A DNA stretch of 64,000 bases, taken from the NCBI RefSeq assembly GCF_000192435.1, contig NZ_AEUD01000012.1, forward strand, positions 1 to 64,000, written 5' to 3'. Source of the stretch: Gordonia neofelifaecis NRRL B-59395. Its GTDB lineage: Bacteria > Actinomycetota > Actinomycetes > Mycobacteriales > Mycobacteriaceae. Below, piece by piece: positions 45,567 to 54,429 of the stretch (positions are counted from its first letter, which is position 1; each line of letters starts with the position of its first letter). Position numbers and translations under genes: made by a program. Below the pieces are notes generated by a model that was not told the origin of the DNA, searched no databases, and saw only the letters and a program-made list of their open reading frames with translations.

Positions 45567-45720
45567 CCAGACCCGGCGGCAGAAGTGCTGGCCGCCACGT
45601 TAATTCAACAGACCGACGACCATGCTCGGCGGACCTCGTCGCGCCGGTCCCGGCCCCGTGCGAGCCGTGCCGGGACTCGGCGCGAGAATCGGAATCGGCG
45701 ACTGTGCACCCGATTCCGGA

Positions 45721-45795
45721 TGGAGCCCCCTGTCGGGATTGAACCGACGACCGCTCGCTTACAAGGCGAGTGCTCTACCACTGAGCTAAGGAGGC
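45721..45795 (-). tRNA. tRNA-Thr (anticodon UGU)
   Basis: On the minus strand the full cloverleaf can be drawn: acceptor GCCTCCT pairs with AGGGGGC (one G-U), D-stem GCTC/GAGC, anticodon stem CTCGC/GCGAG with loop CTTGTAA (anticodon TGT), a 5-base variable loop, T-stem GTCGG/CCGAC with TTCAATC, and an encoded TCCA end. Length 75 with CCA. Confidence 0.97.
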
Positions 45796-45805
45796 CTGCC
45801 GCGGA

Positions 45806-45835
45806 AGTATATAGCGTCACACCGCCGGCCAGTAA
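45806..45835 (-). promoter_or_regulatory. Promoter of tRNA-Thr
   Basis: On the minus strand, -35 TTACTG (45830-45835) and -10 TATACT (45806-45811) are separated by 18 bases, 11 bases before the mature tRNA. The remaining 45836-45968 holds imperfect GC-rich inverted repeats and the thrE ribosome site, but no gene. Confidence 0.65.
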
Positions 45836-45968
45836 CGCCCGGTGCCGGTGAGACGACTTCCCTCGGGCACCGCTCCGGGAGAACCCCGGCGGACCGGTGC
45901 CGGTGATGCCAGGATCGAAAGCGGCGGCCTGCCCGGCCCGGCCCGCGACTGACCTGTGAGGAGGCAGG

Positions 45969-47444
45969 GTGCGAGTGAAGACGATGCTCCGACAGGGGCT
46001 CGACAAGCTACTAGGCGATGCCACGGCCACGGCCACGATCGACACGATCGAGCCGGGCAGCATCGTCGTCGCACCCCGCAAACCGATACCGCTCGACGAC
46101 GAGGCCGCGATCACCGAGGTGCTCGACCTCGCCGCCCGCATCGGCGCGGTGCTCCTCGATTCAGGCACCGGCGCCATCGACACCCGCAGCCAGATCGAGT
46201 TCGTCGCAGGCATCTACGGTCTCGACGACGTCGAGGTGGACGTCACCTACAACACCATCCTCGTCAGCGCCCGCCGCGGCCCGACGCTGCCGCCGGTCAC
46301 CGCTGTGCGCACCGTGCACTACCGATCGCTCGACTTCACCCGGCTCGCGCACGTCGACCGTCTGGTTCGACGGATCCGCCAGCTCGCGATCACGCCCGGC
46401 ACCGCGCACCGGATCGTCGACGGCATCACCAGTGCGTCGCACCCGTACCCGTACTGGGTCGCGAACCTCTCGTGGGGCGTGATGGCCCTCGGCATCTCGA
46501 TCCTGCTCGGCGGCACCACACTGGTCGGCGCGACGGCCTTCCTGATGACCGTCGTCATCGTCGGACTGAACCGCAAGCTGGCCCGCATCGGCACGCCGAT
46601 CTTCTTCCAGCAGGTGCTCGGCGGATTCATCGCGGTGCTGCCCGCCGCGGCCCTGTATCACTGGCGCGAGGCACTCGGCGTCAGCTTCGCGCCGTCGCAG
46701 ATCATCGCCGCCGGAATCGTCGTCCTGCTGTCCGGACTGTCGTTGGTCGGTTCGGTGCAGGACGCGATCACCGGTGCGCCGATCACCGGCACCGCGCGAT
46801 TCTCCGAGGTCGTGTTGATGACCGGCGGGATCCTCGCGGGTGTCGCCGCGGCGATCCGGCTCGTCGAGACGTTCGGCGTGGAACTGCCGCCGCTGTCGAC
46901 CACCTCGCCGTTCGGCCCGTCCGACGTCGTGCCGAGCGTGCTGGGCGGCGGAATCGCGGCGGGTGCGTTCGCACTGGCCAGTTACGCGGAGCGGCGCGCG
47001 ATCCCGGTCGCGATAGGCGCGGGCATGGTGGCGTCGGGTGTCGTGAGCGGGTTGTCGTTCACGGACGCCGGACCGATCATCGGCAGTGCGGTCGCCGCCG
47101 TCACCGTCGGCCTCGTCGGCGGTCTCGCCGCACGCCGCGCGCTGGTGCCGCCGCTGGTCGTGGCCGTCGCGGGTATCACACCGCTGCTGCCCGGTCTGTC
47201 GATGTACCGCGGACTGTTCGGCGTGATGAGCGAACAGACCCTGGCCGGCTTCCAGCAGTTGGCCACGGCCATCACCATCGGCTGCTCGCTGGCGGCCGGC
47301 GTGACCCTCGGCGAGTTCATCGCGCGCACGATCAAACGCCCGCAGCTCCCGGTCGCACTGATCCGCCCGCGCATCGCGATGAAGGAGAACCGGAACCAGG
47401 GCTTGACCCTCACGCGACGTAAGCCTCCACGCTGGAGGACATGA
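45969..47444 (+). CDS. thrE: Threonine/serine exporter ThrE
   Basis: A 491-aa exporter of the ThrE family first known from Corynebacterium glutamicum. The soluble N-domain has the family segment AARIGAVLLDSGTGAIDTRSQIEFVAGIYGLDDVEVDVTYNTI; about ten helices follow (from HPYPYWVANLSWGVMALGISILLGG). It exports excess L-threonine or serine with the proton gradient. GAGGAGG (45958-45964) lies four bases before GTG 45969 and ten before GTG 45975, so either may be used. It overlaps the MerR gene by ATGA and lies 173 bases from tRNA-Thr. Confidence 0.95.
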   Translation: MRVKTMLRQGLDKLLGDATATATIDTIEPGSIVVAPRKPIPLDDEAAITEVLDLAARIGAVLLDSGTGAIDTRSQIEFVAGIYGLDDVEVDVTYNTILVSARRGPTLPPVTAVRTVHYRSLDFTRLAHVDRLVRRIRQLAITPGTAHRIVDGITSASHPYPYWVANLSWGVMALGISILLGGTTLVGATAFLMTVVIVGLNRKLARIGTPIFFQQVLGGFIAVLPAAALYHWREALGVSFAPSQIIAAGIVVLLSGLSLVGSVQDAITGAPITGTARFSEVVLMTGGILAGVAAAIRLVETFGVELPPLSTTSPFGPSDVVPSVLGGGIAAGAFALASYAERRAIPVAIGAGMVASGVVSGLSFTDAGPIIGSAVAAVTVGLVGGLAARRALVPPLVVAVAGITPLLPGLSMYRGLFGVMSEQTLAGFQQLATAITIGCSLAAGVTLGEFIARTIKRPQLPVALIRPRIAMKENRNQGLTLTRRKPPRWRT

Positions 47445-48247
47445 CGGTGAGCAGCACGGCAGACGACCCCGGCACAACCGGATCGGGCGCGACCACCTGG
47501 ACGGTGGGCCGCCTGGCCGACCGGACCGGCGTGACGGTGCGGACCCTGCACCACTACGACCAGATCGGACTGCTGTCGCCGACGATGCGCACCGCCGCGG
47601 GCTATCGCCTCTACACCGAGGCCGACCGCGAGCGGCTCGCGCGCATCGTCGTCTATCGGCGGCTGGAGATGCCGCTCGATGAGATCGCGGCGCTGCTCGA
47701 TGGAGACGACGACCCCGTCGACCACCTCCGCAGGCAGCGCGACGCCGTCATGTCCCGGCTCGACGAGCTCACCGACCTCGTCGCAGCCATCGATCGAGCG
47801 ATGGAGAGAGAGATGACGCAACGACCGGTCACCGAGGCAGAGATGCGGGAGATCTTCGGCCACGGGTTCAAGGACGAGTACCAGGTGGAGGCGGAGGAAC
47901 GCTGGCGTGACACCGACGCGTGGAAGCAGTCGGCCGAGCGCACCGCCCGGTACACCAAGGCCGACTGGGAACAGGTCAAGGCCGAGACCGACGCGATCAA
48001 CGCGGCGTTCATCGCGGCCAAGCGGTCGGGCGAGCCCGCCACCGGCGAGGCCGCGATGAATGCCGCCGAGCAGGCACGACGGCAGATCGACGACCGCTTC
48101 TACGACTGCAGCCACGAGTTCCACACATGCCTCGGTGAGATGTATGTCAGCGACCCGCGGTTCACTGCGAGCTACGACGAGATGGAGCCCGGACTCGCCC
48201 GCTACGTGCGCGACGCGATCGTCGCGAACGCCCAGAGGCACGGCTGA
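47441..48247 (+). CDS. MerR family regulator with TipAS-like effector domain
   Basis: A 268-aa regulator. Residues about 20-90 form the MerR winged helix (TVGRLADRTGVTVRTLHHYDQIGLLSPTMRTAAGYRLYTEADRERL); a coiled coil follows (DHLRRQRDAVMSRLDELTDLVAAID). The C-terminal part (about 130-265) is a TipAS-type all-alpha antibiotic-binding domain (EAEMREIFGHGFKDEYQVEAEERW, YDCSHEFHTCLGEMYVSDPRF). Such proteins sense thiopeptides or other cyclic drugs. It is translationally coupled to thrE by a 4-base overlap, an unexplained pairing. Confidence 0.92.
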   Translation: MTVSSTADDPGTTGSGATTWTVGRLADRTGVTVRTLHHYDQIGLLSPTMRTAAGYRLYTEADRERLARIVVYRRLEMPLDEIAALLDGDDDPVDHLRRQRDAVMSRLDELTDLVAAIDRAMEREMTQRPVTEAEMREIFGHGFKDEYQVEAEERWRDTDAWKQSAERTARYTKADWEQVKAETDAINAAFIAAKRSGEPATGEAAMNAAEQARRQIDDRFYDCSHEFHTCLGEMYVSDPRFTASYDEMEPGLARYVRDAIVANAQRHG

Positions 48248-48257
48248 ACGACTCGGG

Positions 48258-48263
48258 TAGAAT
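48258..48263 (+). promoter_or_regulatory. Leaderless -10 element for the small gene upstream of otsA
   Basis: TAGAAT ends seven bases before ATG 48271. No ribosome site is present. It drives the small gene and probably otsAB. Confidence 0.65.
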
Positions 48264-48270
48264 TCCGGCC

Positions 48271-48438
48271 ATGGCAGCAGCAAAGACAACCGACGACATC
48301 GCCGATGACGACCTGGAGCCGGTGACCGACGAGACCGCACATCAGGCCCGTCGCGTGGTGGCGGCGTACGCCACCGACGCGGACGAGTGCCGCATGCTGC
48401 TCTCGATGCTGGGCATCGCCCCGGGCGAGTCCGCCTGA
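48271..48438 (+). CDS. Small acidic protein (55 aa) upstream of otsA
   Basis: A 55-aa acidic protein with a Thr/Asp-rich start (KTTDDIADDDLEPVTDET) and a helical second half (AYATDADECRMLLSMLGIAPGESA) with one Cys. It is leaderless (TAGAAT seven bases upstream). otsA starts three bases after its stop, so it is the first gene of the trehalose operon. M. tuberculosis Rv3489, next to otsA (Rv3490), is as I recall a protein of this size, which suggests conserved linkage. Function unknown; a regulatory or assembly role for OtsA is conceivable. Confidence 0.75.
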   Translation: MAAAKTTDDIADDDLEPVTDETAHQARRVVAAYATDADECRMLLSMLGIAPGESA

Positions 48439-48441
48439 GCG

Positions 48442-49884
48442 ATGAGTGCGCCCGGTGGGCACCCTGCGGCGGGTGCGGATTTCGTCGTCGTCGCAAATCG
48501 GCTTCCCGTCGATAAGCGCATCCTTCCCGACGGGACCAACATCTGGAAGCGGGCTCCCGGCGGTCTCGTGACCGCACTGACCCCGACCCTCGCGACACAC
48601 TCCGGTGCGTGGGTCGGGTGGTCGGGGCGCCCGTCGACCCCGGGCGAGCCGGAGGACGCCCCCGACATCGAGGGCATCGACCTCCACCCGGTGTCGCTGA
48701 GCGCCGACGAGGTGGCCGACTACTACGAGGGCTTCTCGAATGCGACCCTCTGGCCGCTCTACCACGACCTCCTCGTGAAGCCGGTCTTCCGGCACGACTG
48801 GTGGGACGCGTACGTCCGCGTGAATCGCCGGTTCGCCGAGAAGACGTCCGAGGCTGCGGCCGAAGGCGCCACCGTCTGGGTGCACGACTACCAGCTTCAA
48901 CTGGTGCCCGCGATGCTCCGGGAACTGCGCCCCGATCTCCGGATCGGCTTCTTCCTGCACATCCCGTTCCCGCCCCCCGAGCTGTTCAGCCAGCTCCCCT
49001 GGCGCACCGAGCTCGCCGAGGGCCTCCTCGGCGCCGACCTCCTCGGCTTTCATCTGCCGGGCGGCGCCGAGAACTTCTTGACCCTGGCGCGCCGGGTGCT
49101 CGACGCCGAGACCTCTCGCGGACCGATCGGTGCGCGGGAATGCTTCGGCACGGTCGAGTACGACGGGCGCACGGTCACCGTCGGGTCGTTCCCCATCTCC
49201 ATCGACTCCGCGAACGTCGCAGCCGAGGCCGCCTCCGCCCAGGAGCGGGCGAGCCAGATCCGCGCCGAGCTCGGCGACCCCGAGGTGCTGCTGCTCGGCG
49301 TCGACCGCCTCGACTACACCAAGGGCATCGACATCCGGCTGGCCGGCCTCGAGCGCCTGTTCGCGGACGGACGCCTCGATCCGGCGAAGACCGTGATGGT
49401 GCAACTCGCGAGCCCGAGCCGCGAGCGCGTCGACAGCTACATCGAGATCCGCAACCGGATCGAGCAGATGGTCGGACACATCAACGGGAAGTACGGCACC
49501 GTCGCCCGTCCACCCGTCCGCTACCTCCTGCAGCCGGTGCCGCGGGACGAGCTGCTCGCCTATTTCCGCGCGGCCGACGTGATGCTCGTGACGCCCCTCC
49601 GGGACGGCATGAACCTCGTCGCCAAGGAGTATCTGGCCTCTCGCGACGACCTCGGCGGCGCCCTCGTCCTCAGCGAGTTCACCGGCGCCGCAGCCGAACT
49701 GTCCGAGGCGTACCTCCTCAATCCCTACGACGACAGCAACGTCGACGACGTGATCGAGGCCGCGGCGACCGACCCCGCCGACGATCGCCGCGCACGGATG
49801 CGCGTGCTCCACGACCAGGTGATGACCAACGACGTCGAACTGTGGGCGGGCAGCTTCCTGCGGACGCTCGCCGGCGACGCGTGA
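48442..49884 (+). CDS. otsA: Alpha,alpha-trehalose-phosphate synthase
   Basis: A 480-aa GT20 enzyme making trehalose-6-phosphate from UDP- or GDP-glucose and glucose-6-phosphate in the cytoplasm. Substrate segments are all present: [12 protein letters not shown] at the N-terminus, [65 protein letters not shown] and the donor-site [24 protein letters not shown] 48442 is three bases after the 55-aa gene, and its stop overlaps otsB (GTGA). Trehalose is a stress protectant and precursor of trehalose mycolates. Confidence 0.97.
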   Translation: MSAPGGHPAAGADFVVVANRLPVDKRILPDGTNIWKRAPGGLVTALTPTLATHSGAWVGWSGRPSTPGEPEDAPDIEGIDLHPVSLSADEVADYYEGFSNATLWPLYHDLLVKPVFRHDWWDAYVRVNRRFAEKTSEAAAEGATVWVHDYQLQLVPAMLRELRPDLRIGFFLHIPFPPPELFSQLPWRTELAEGLLGADLLGFHLPGGAENFLTLARRVLDAETSRGPIGARECFGTVEYDGRTVTVGSFPISIDSANVAAEAASAQERASQIRAELGDPEVLLLGVDRLDYTKGIDIRLAGLERLFADGRLDPAKTVMVQLASPSRERVDSYIEIRNRIEQMVGHINGKYGTVARPPVRYLLQPVPRDELLAYFRAADVMLVTPLRDGMNLVAKEYLASRDDLGGALVLSEFTGAAAELSEAYLLNPYDDSNVDDVIEAAATDPADDRRARMRVLHDQVMTNDVELWAGSFLRTLAGDA

Positions 49885-50654
49885 CCGCGCCCGTGCTCGA
49901 CGACGACCTGCGGGCCGCGCTCGACGCGTTCGCCGCCAGGCCGCGCGTCCTCGTCGCCTCCGACTACGACGGGTGCGTCTCCCCGATCGTCGCGCGCCCC
50001 GAGGACGCGGTGCCGAATCCGCGCTCGATGGCCGCCCTCGAGCGCTGCGCGACGGCGCCCGGCGCGTTCGCCGCGCTCGTGTCGGGGCGTGCCCGAGCAG
50101 ATCTGCGAGCACTGTCGGGTGCGAGCGACGCGCTCACCCTGGTCGGCAGTCACGGCGCCGAGTTCGCCGAGGGCTTCGACTCGCCGATCACCGATGGGCA
50201 GCGGGACCTGCTGAACGAGATCATCGACGACTTCCGCTCCATCAGCGCGCGGTTCCCCGGCACCTCCGTCGAGGTGAAGCCGATCAGCACCACGCTGCAC
50301 GTGCGGAATGCGACGCCGGACGACGGCGCTGCGGCCCTGGATCTCGCCGAGACCGGCCCCGCCTCGTGGGACGGCGTGCACGTGACCCATGGCAAGGCGG
50401 TCATCGAACTCGCCGTCATCGAGACCAGCAAGGGCCACGCCCTCGACCGGCTTCGGGCGGCGATGGGCGTCGACGCGGTGCTCTATCTCGGCGACGACGT
50501 CACCGATGAGAAGGCGTTCGCCCACCTGCGTCCCGGTGACGTCGGTGTGAAGGTCGGCGGCGGTCCCACGGCCGCTCGGTACCGCGTCGCCGATCCGGAC
50601 GGTGTCGCCGCGGTGCTGGAGACGATCGCGTCCCTGCGCGTCGCCGCGAGCTGA
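49881..50654 (+). CDS. otsB: Trehalose-6-phosphate phosphatase
   Basis: A 257-aa HAD-superfamily phosphatase releasing trehalose. Motif I is [13 protein letters not shown]; the residue after DxDG is Cys where most HAD enzymes have Thr, a noticeable deviation. Motif II/cap segments include [15 protein letters not shown] and [15 protein letters not shown]; motif III/IV is Lys in [15 protein letters not shown] and the metal Asps in [16 protein letters not shown] 49881 overlaps otsA by GTGA, so otsAB is a strict operon. Two bases separate it from the convergent ROK gene. Confidence 0.94.
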   Translation: MTAPVLDDDLRAALDAFAARPRVLVASDYDGCVSPIVARPEDAVPNPRSMAALERCATAPGAFAALVSGRARADLRALSGASDALTLVGSHGAEFAEGFDSPITDGQRDLLNEIIDDFRSISARFPGTSVEVKPISTTLHVRNATPDDGAAALDLAETGPASWDGVHVTHGKAVIELAVIETSKGHALDRLRAAMGVDAVLYLGDDVTDEKAFAHLRPGDVGVKVGGGPTAARYRVADPDGVAAVLETIASLRVAAS

Positions 50655-50656
50655 GC

Positions 50657-51793
50657 TCACCCGGCCGAGACCACTCCCAGTGGATCGGCGTACACCGCCG
50701 ACAGCGCGACCGCGACCGCCGCGGAGTCGGGAACCTGCACACCGAAACACGTCGGCACGATCTCCAGCGGACGCGGCAGCAGGGTTGCGGCGTCGAACGC
50801 CGCCTGGACCGGCGCCAGTCCGTGCGGGTGCGCGGAGAACGCGTCGCCCGCGACGGTGATCGCATCCGGGTTCAGCACGTCGCGCATCGTCGCCACCGCC
50901 TCGCCGAGCACCCGCGCACGGTCGTCGGCGACGGCGCTCGATGAGGCCTCGACCCCGAGGCGAGCCGCCGCCGCCTTGACGGCCGCGGTGCCGATCACGG
51001 ACTGCAGCGGGGCGACGGGCTCGGTCGCCAGGACTCCCGGCTGCACCCGCAGGCCGGCGATGGTGCCCGCACCGCGCGCGGGCTGATGCACCTCGCCGTC
51101 GATGATCAGCGCCATGCCGACGGTCTCACGGGCGTAGAAGAACAGACTCGAGCCGCTGCGCTCGACGGTCGACGACAGCAACAGCTCCGCGGCGGCCATC
51201 GCCTGCACGTGTTCGGACACCGACACCGGCACGCCGAGTGCCGCGTGCAGCCGATCGCCCAGCGGCTGGCGACGCCACTTGAGGATCGTGTGGTCGACGA
51301 CGCCGGTCGCATCGTCGACGACTCCACCCAACGCCGCACCGGCCCACAGCACGCGCCGCCCCGAGAACCGCCCGGCGAGCTCGGCGAGGAGATCGCACAG
51401 TCGCTCGACGGCGGCGCCCGCGTCGACGCCCGCCAGCTCCTGTGTGCGGATGGCGTGACTGTAGAGCGTCCGGCCGCCGACGTCGGCGATCACCAATGCG
51501 GTGCGCCGGGCCCCGATGTGCATGCCCGCGACGCAGAACCGGTCACGGTCGAGGGTGAGCGGCAGCTTCGGGCGGCCCACCCCCGTGTGCCCGAGGAGGT
51601 CCGGCCGCTCGATCACCAGGCCCGCCTCGAGCAGCGCGTTCACCTGGCGGTTCACCGTCGCCGCGGAGAGGCCGGTGTCGGCGACGAGCCGGTCGCGGGT
51701 CGCCGGTGCCCCGACGCGAACGGCGTTGAGGACAGCAGCGGCGGGGCCCGTTCCGAAACGAAGTGGCGCGGCGACGACGCCGCTGATGGTCAT
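50657..51793 (-). CDS. ROK family transcriptional regulator (NagC/XylR type)
   Basis: A 378-aa ROK repressor. An N-terminal winged helix (about 15-75: AAAVLNAVRVGAPATRDRLVADTGLSAATVNRQVNALLEAGLV) precedes the sugar-kinase-like ROK domain (VAGMHIGARRTALVIADVGGRT and a Gly-rich phosphate region). Its kinase motifs are degenerate (no zinc-binding CxCGxxGC is visible), consistent with a sensor rather than an enzyme. ATG 51793 has TAGGTT six bases upstream, predicting a leaderless message. It is divergent from an SDR, as the Rv0485/Rv0484c pair in M. tuberculosis, as I recall. Confidence 0.9.
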   Translation of the reverse strand: MTISGVVAAPLRFGTGPAAAVLNAVRVGAPATRDRLVADTGLSAATVNRQVNALLEAGLVIERPDLLGHTGVGRPKLPLTLDRDRFCVAGMHIGARRTALVIADVGGRTLYSHAIRTQELAGVDAGAAVERLCDLLAELAGRFSGRRVLWAGAALGGVVDDATGVVDHTILKWRRQPLGDRLHAALGVPVSVSEHVQAMAAAELLLSSTVERSGSSLFFYARETVGMALIIDGEVHQPARGAGTIAGLRVQPGVLATEPVAPLQSVIGTAAVKAAAARLGVEASSSAVADDRARVLGEAVATMRDVLNPDAITVAGDAFSAHPHGLAPVQAAFDAATLLPRPLEIVPTCFGVQVPDSAAVAVALSAVYADPLGVVSAG

Positions 51794-51852
51794 GCCTCGA
51801 ACCTAGCAGCCATCGGCGGAGCCCGACCGCAACACGACCTACACTCTGTGCC

Positions 51853-52614
51853 ATGAGCAGCTCCGAGAGATCAGGCAACAGCAACGGCAGAGTCGCGGTC
51901 GTCACCGGCGCGAGTTCGGGCATCGGCGCGGCGACCGCGCGCAGCCTGGCCCGAGACGGCTACTCGGTGGTCCTCGGTGCGCGCCGCGTCGATCGGGTCG
52001 ACGCTCTCGCCGAGGAGATCGGCGGTCGGGCGATGTACCTCGACGTCACCGACGCCGCATCGGTGGAGCGCTTCGTCGGGACCCTCGACCGCGTCGATGT
52101 GCTGGTGAACAACGCGGGCGGCGCCAAGGGGCTCGCGCCGGTCTCGGAGGCCGACCTCGACGACTGGCGCTGGATGTGGGAGACCAACGTCGTCGGCACC
52201 CTCCGCGTCACCAAGGCACTGCTGCCCGAGCTCGAAGCCTCCGGCGACGGCCTGATCATCACCATCACCTCGACCGCCGCGCTCGAGGCCTACGACAACG
52301 GCGCGGGCTACACCTCCGCCAAGCACGCGCAGGGTGTTCTGCATCGCACGCTCCGCCTGGAACTGATCGGCAAGCCGATCCGGCTCACCGAGATCTGCCC
52401 GGGCATGGTCGAGACCGAGTTCTCTCTGGTGCGATTCGGCGGCGACGCCGCCAAGGCCGACGCCGTCTACGACGGCGTGACCCCGATGGTCGCCGAGGAC
52501 ATCGCCGAGATCATCTCCTTCACCGCCTCCCGGCCGTCGCACGTGAACCTCGACCAGATCGTCGTCCGCCCCCGCGATCAGGCGACCTCGCGCCGGAACA
52601 TCAAGACCGGGTAG
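51853..52614 (+). CDS. Short-chain dehydrogenase/reductase (YdfG-like)
   Basis: A 253-aa classical SDR. The cofactor motif is VVTGASSGIGAATARSLARDGY, and the ARRVDRVDAL segment after strand 2 suggests NADPH; NNAGG, the catalytic Ser in IITITSTAALEAYD and YTSAKHAQG (Tyr and Lys) complete the site. It resembles serine/3-hydroxy acid dehydrogenases of the YdfG group. ATG 51853 has TACACT exactly seven bases upstream. The divergent ROK protein, with a 59-base gap, probably regulates it. Confidence 0.93.
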   Translation: MSSSERSGNSNGRVAVVTGASSGIGAATARSLARDGYSVVLGARRVDRVDALAEEIGGRAMYLDVTDAASVERFVGTLDRVDVLVNNAGGAKGLAPVSEADLDDWRWMWETNVVGTLRVTKALLPELEASGDGLIITITSTAALEAYDNGAGYTSAKHAQGVLHRTLRLELIGKPIRLTEICPGMVETEFSLVRFGGDAAKADAVYDGVTPMVAEDIAEIISFTASRPSHVNLDQIVVRPRDQATSRRNIKTG

Positions 52615-52645
52615 GCGCCGAGCGGTCCCGACGGCCCCTGGGAGT

Positions 52646-53372
52646 TCAAAAGTCTGTCGGCCTCGCGTGATCGAGGCCGATGCCGGTCGCGGTCGGTGAT
52701 CTTCCGGATGTCCGCGAGCGTCTCCTCCCAGCCGAAGAGCACGTCGTCGTAGGTGAGCCGCAGGACCAGCCATCACCGTCGACCGTCGCGCGGCGATCAC
52801 GATGATGGTCACGCTCATAGTCGGCCTTGTTCGCGTGGTACTGGAAGCTGTCGCACTCCAGGATCAGGGTGCCGATCCGGAGGTCGGCCCAGCCGACACC
52901 CGGAATCGCCGGCTGGACCACCACGTCGAAACCCAGCGCCTGCAGTCGTACCCGGGCAATGCTCTCCGTGCCCGACATGCAGCGCGGGTCAGTCGAATCG
53001 AGGAGCCGCATCACCGCCGGTCCGGCGTCGACCAGGCTCGCGCGCAAGTCCTCGACCGAGCCTCGCGTGTGGTGGAGATGGCAATCGGACACCGCTATCC
53101 ATTCCTCCGCGGTGAGGCATCGAGCCGCGCACGCCAGCGCGACCTCCACGGAGTCCACGGCATGGCGTGCGGTCCCGACGCCTCCGCGTCGCGGCCTGCA
53201 CGCCAACGCCTTCCCGCACGGCCCGCGCCACCTTCTCATCGTGCGCGCGCATCGCGAACCAGCCGGTTCGCAGCCGCGCGAGATCACCAGAGCGCAGTAA
53301 TCGAGCGAGCCTGCGATCGTCGACTCCCAGCCCGACAAGCTCCCGGCGCGTGTATATCCCCGAATCCCGCAT
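52646..53372 (-). pseudogene. Degenerate AbiEi/DUF559-like gene
   Basis: A broken relative of the gene at 13183-14079. The N-terminus is readable from ATG 53372 ([39 protein letters not shown]), but the frame is lost near 53200 with apparent loss of about 60 residues. The nuclease-like part then reads in a second frame ([57 protein letters not shown]). A second shift near 52760 moves the ending to a third frame (LVLRLTYDDVLFGWEETLADI). Two independent frameshifts argue for real decay over a single sequencing error. Confidence 0.8.
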
Positions 53373-53416
53373 ACCCAGTTGGACGCACACCGTCGGCTCG
53401 GGGTTCCGCTACTCGC

Positions 53417-53439
53417 CGACATGTAAAGAAATCATGTCG
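53417..53439. promoter_or_regulatory. Palindrome upstream of the DUF559-like pseudogene
   Basis: Arms CGACATG and CATGTCG around an AT-rich 9-base centre (TAAAGAAAT). It lies 45 bases before the pseudogene start and may be an orphan promoter/operator. Confidence 0.45.
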
Positions 53440-53451
53440 ATTCACCGGCTT

Positions 53452-53472
53452 CCGAGGGCAATGCGCCCTCGG
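53452..53472 (-). terminator. Hairpin downstream of purU
   Basis: An 8-base perfect stem (CCGAGGGC and GCCCTCGG) with a 5-base loop, 40 bases past the purU stop on the minus strand. Confidence 0.6.
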
Positions 53473-53511
53473 CGGCCGCTGACGGGACAAACTTTCGCGC
53501 CGTCGGCTCTC

Positions 53512-54402
53512 CTACTGGAAGACCACCGTCTTGCGGTCGTGCACGAGCACCCGGTGTTCCAGATGCCAGCGCACCCCGCGGGCCAGAACCAGAGTCTCGA
53601 TGTCGCGCCCCTGCCGAACCATGTCGGCCGCCGAGTACTCGTGATTGATCCGGCTGACGTCCTGCTCGATGATCGGGCCCGCGTCGAGATCGGCCGTCAC
53701 GTAGTGGCAGGTGGCGCCGATCAGTTTGACGCCGCGGTCGAAGGCCTGGTGGTACGGCCGCGCCCCGACGAAGCTCGGCAGGAAGCTGTGGTGGATGTTG
53801 ATGGCCTTGCCCGCCCACGCCTCGCACAACTCGGGCGGCAGGATCTGCATGAAGCGCGCGAGCACGACGGCGTCCGGATCGTAACCGTCCACGATGCGGC
53901 GGACCTCGCCGAAGGCCTCGTCCTTGCCGCCCGGCGTGAACGGCACGTAGTGGAACGGCACGCCGAACCGCGTCGTCATCGATTCCAGATCCCGGTGATT
54001 GCCGACCACGGCGCTGATCCGCGCCGGGAACTCACCGCGCTCGGCCCGGGCCAGCAGGTCGGTGAGGCAGTGACTGTCCTTACTCACGAGCAGCACCACC
54101 GACTTCTCCGCGCCGGTGTCGCTGACCTGCCATTCGGCCTCCGGACCGAACATGGCGGCGACCTCGGCGAACCGACTGCGGAACTCCTCGACCGACATGC
54201 CTATCGAATCCGCCCGCACGGCCTGCCGGGTGAAGAACCAGCCGGTGGTCTGATCCGAGTGATAGGCGGCCTCGGTGATCCAGCCTCCGACACCGGCCAG
54301 GAAGCCGGAGAGTGCCGCCACGATACCGGTGCGATCCGGGCAGCCGAGCGTCAGGACGAAGCGGCGATCGTCGTCGCCGGAGGAGATCTGCGAGTTGCTC
54401 AC
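53512..54402 (-). CDS. purU: Formyltetrahydrofolate deformylase
   Basis: A 296-aa enzyme hydrolysing 10-formyl-THF to formate and THF. An N-terminal ACT domain (about 10-85, [23 protein letters not shown]) is followed by a formyltransferase-fold catalytic domain with the [20 protein letters not shown] motif (Asn and His) and the Asp in [16 protein letters not shown] 54402 is taken because the ACT domain begins directly after it. Only 27 bases separate it from the divergent deoC start; a weak CACACT lies seven bases upstream. Confidence 0.95.
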   Translation of the reverse strand: MSNSQISSGDDDRRFVLTLGCPDRTGIVAALSGFLAGVGGWITEAAYHSDQTTGWFFTRQAVRADSIGMSVEEFRSRFAEVAAMFGPEAEWQVSDTGAEKSVVLLVSKDSHCLTDLLARAERGEFPARISAVVGNHRDLESMTTRFGVPFHYVPFTPGGKDEAFGEVRRIVDGYDPDAVVLARFMQILPPELCEAWAGKAINIHHSFLPSFVGARPYHQAFDRGVKLIGATCHYVTADLDAGPIIEQDVSRINHEYSAADMVRQGRDIETLVLARGVRWHLEHRVLVHDRKTVVFQ

Positions 54403-54409
54403 CCCTCCA

Positions 54410-54422
54410 AGTGTGCCAAGCT
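54410..54422. promoter_or_regulatory. Back-to-back candidate -10 elements for purU and deoC
   Basis: CACACT (minus strand, 54410-54415) and CAAGCT (plus strand, 54417-54422) each end seven bases before their GTG start codon and are one base apart. Each keeps the A2 and T6 of TAnnnT but not T1, so both are weaker than other leaderless elements in this window. Confidence 0.4.
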
Positions 54423-54429
54423 CGAATTC

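Noticed and set aside
45796-45968. A T-box riboswitch between tRNA-Thr and thrE
   Set aside because: No T-box consensus or specifier-loop structure is visible; the inverted repeats are short and imperfect.
53167-54429. In-frame extension of deoC to 646 codons
   Set aside because: It is antisense to purU throughout. DeoC proteins begin within a few residues of GTG 54430.
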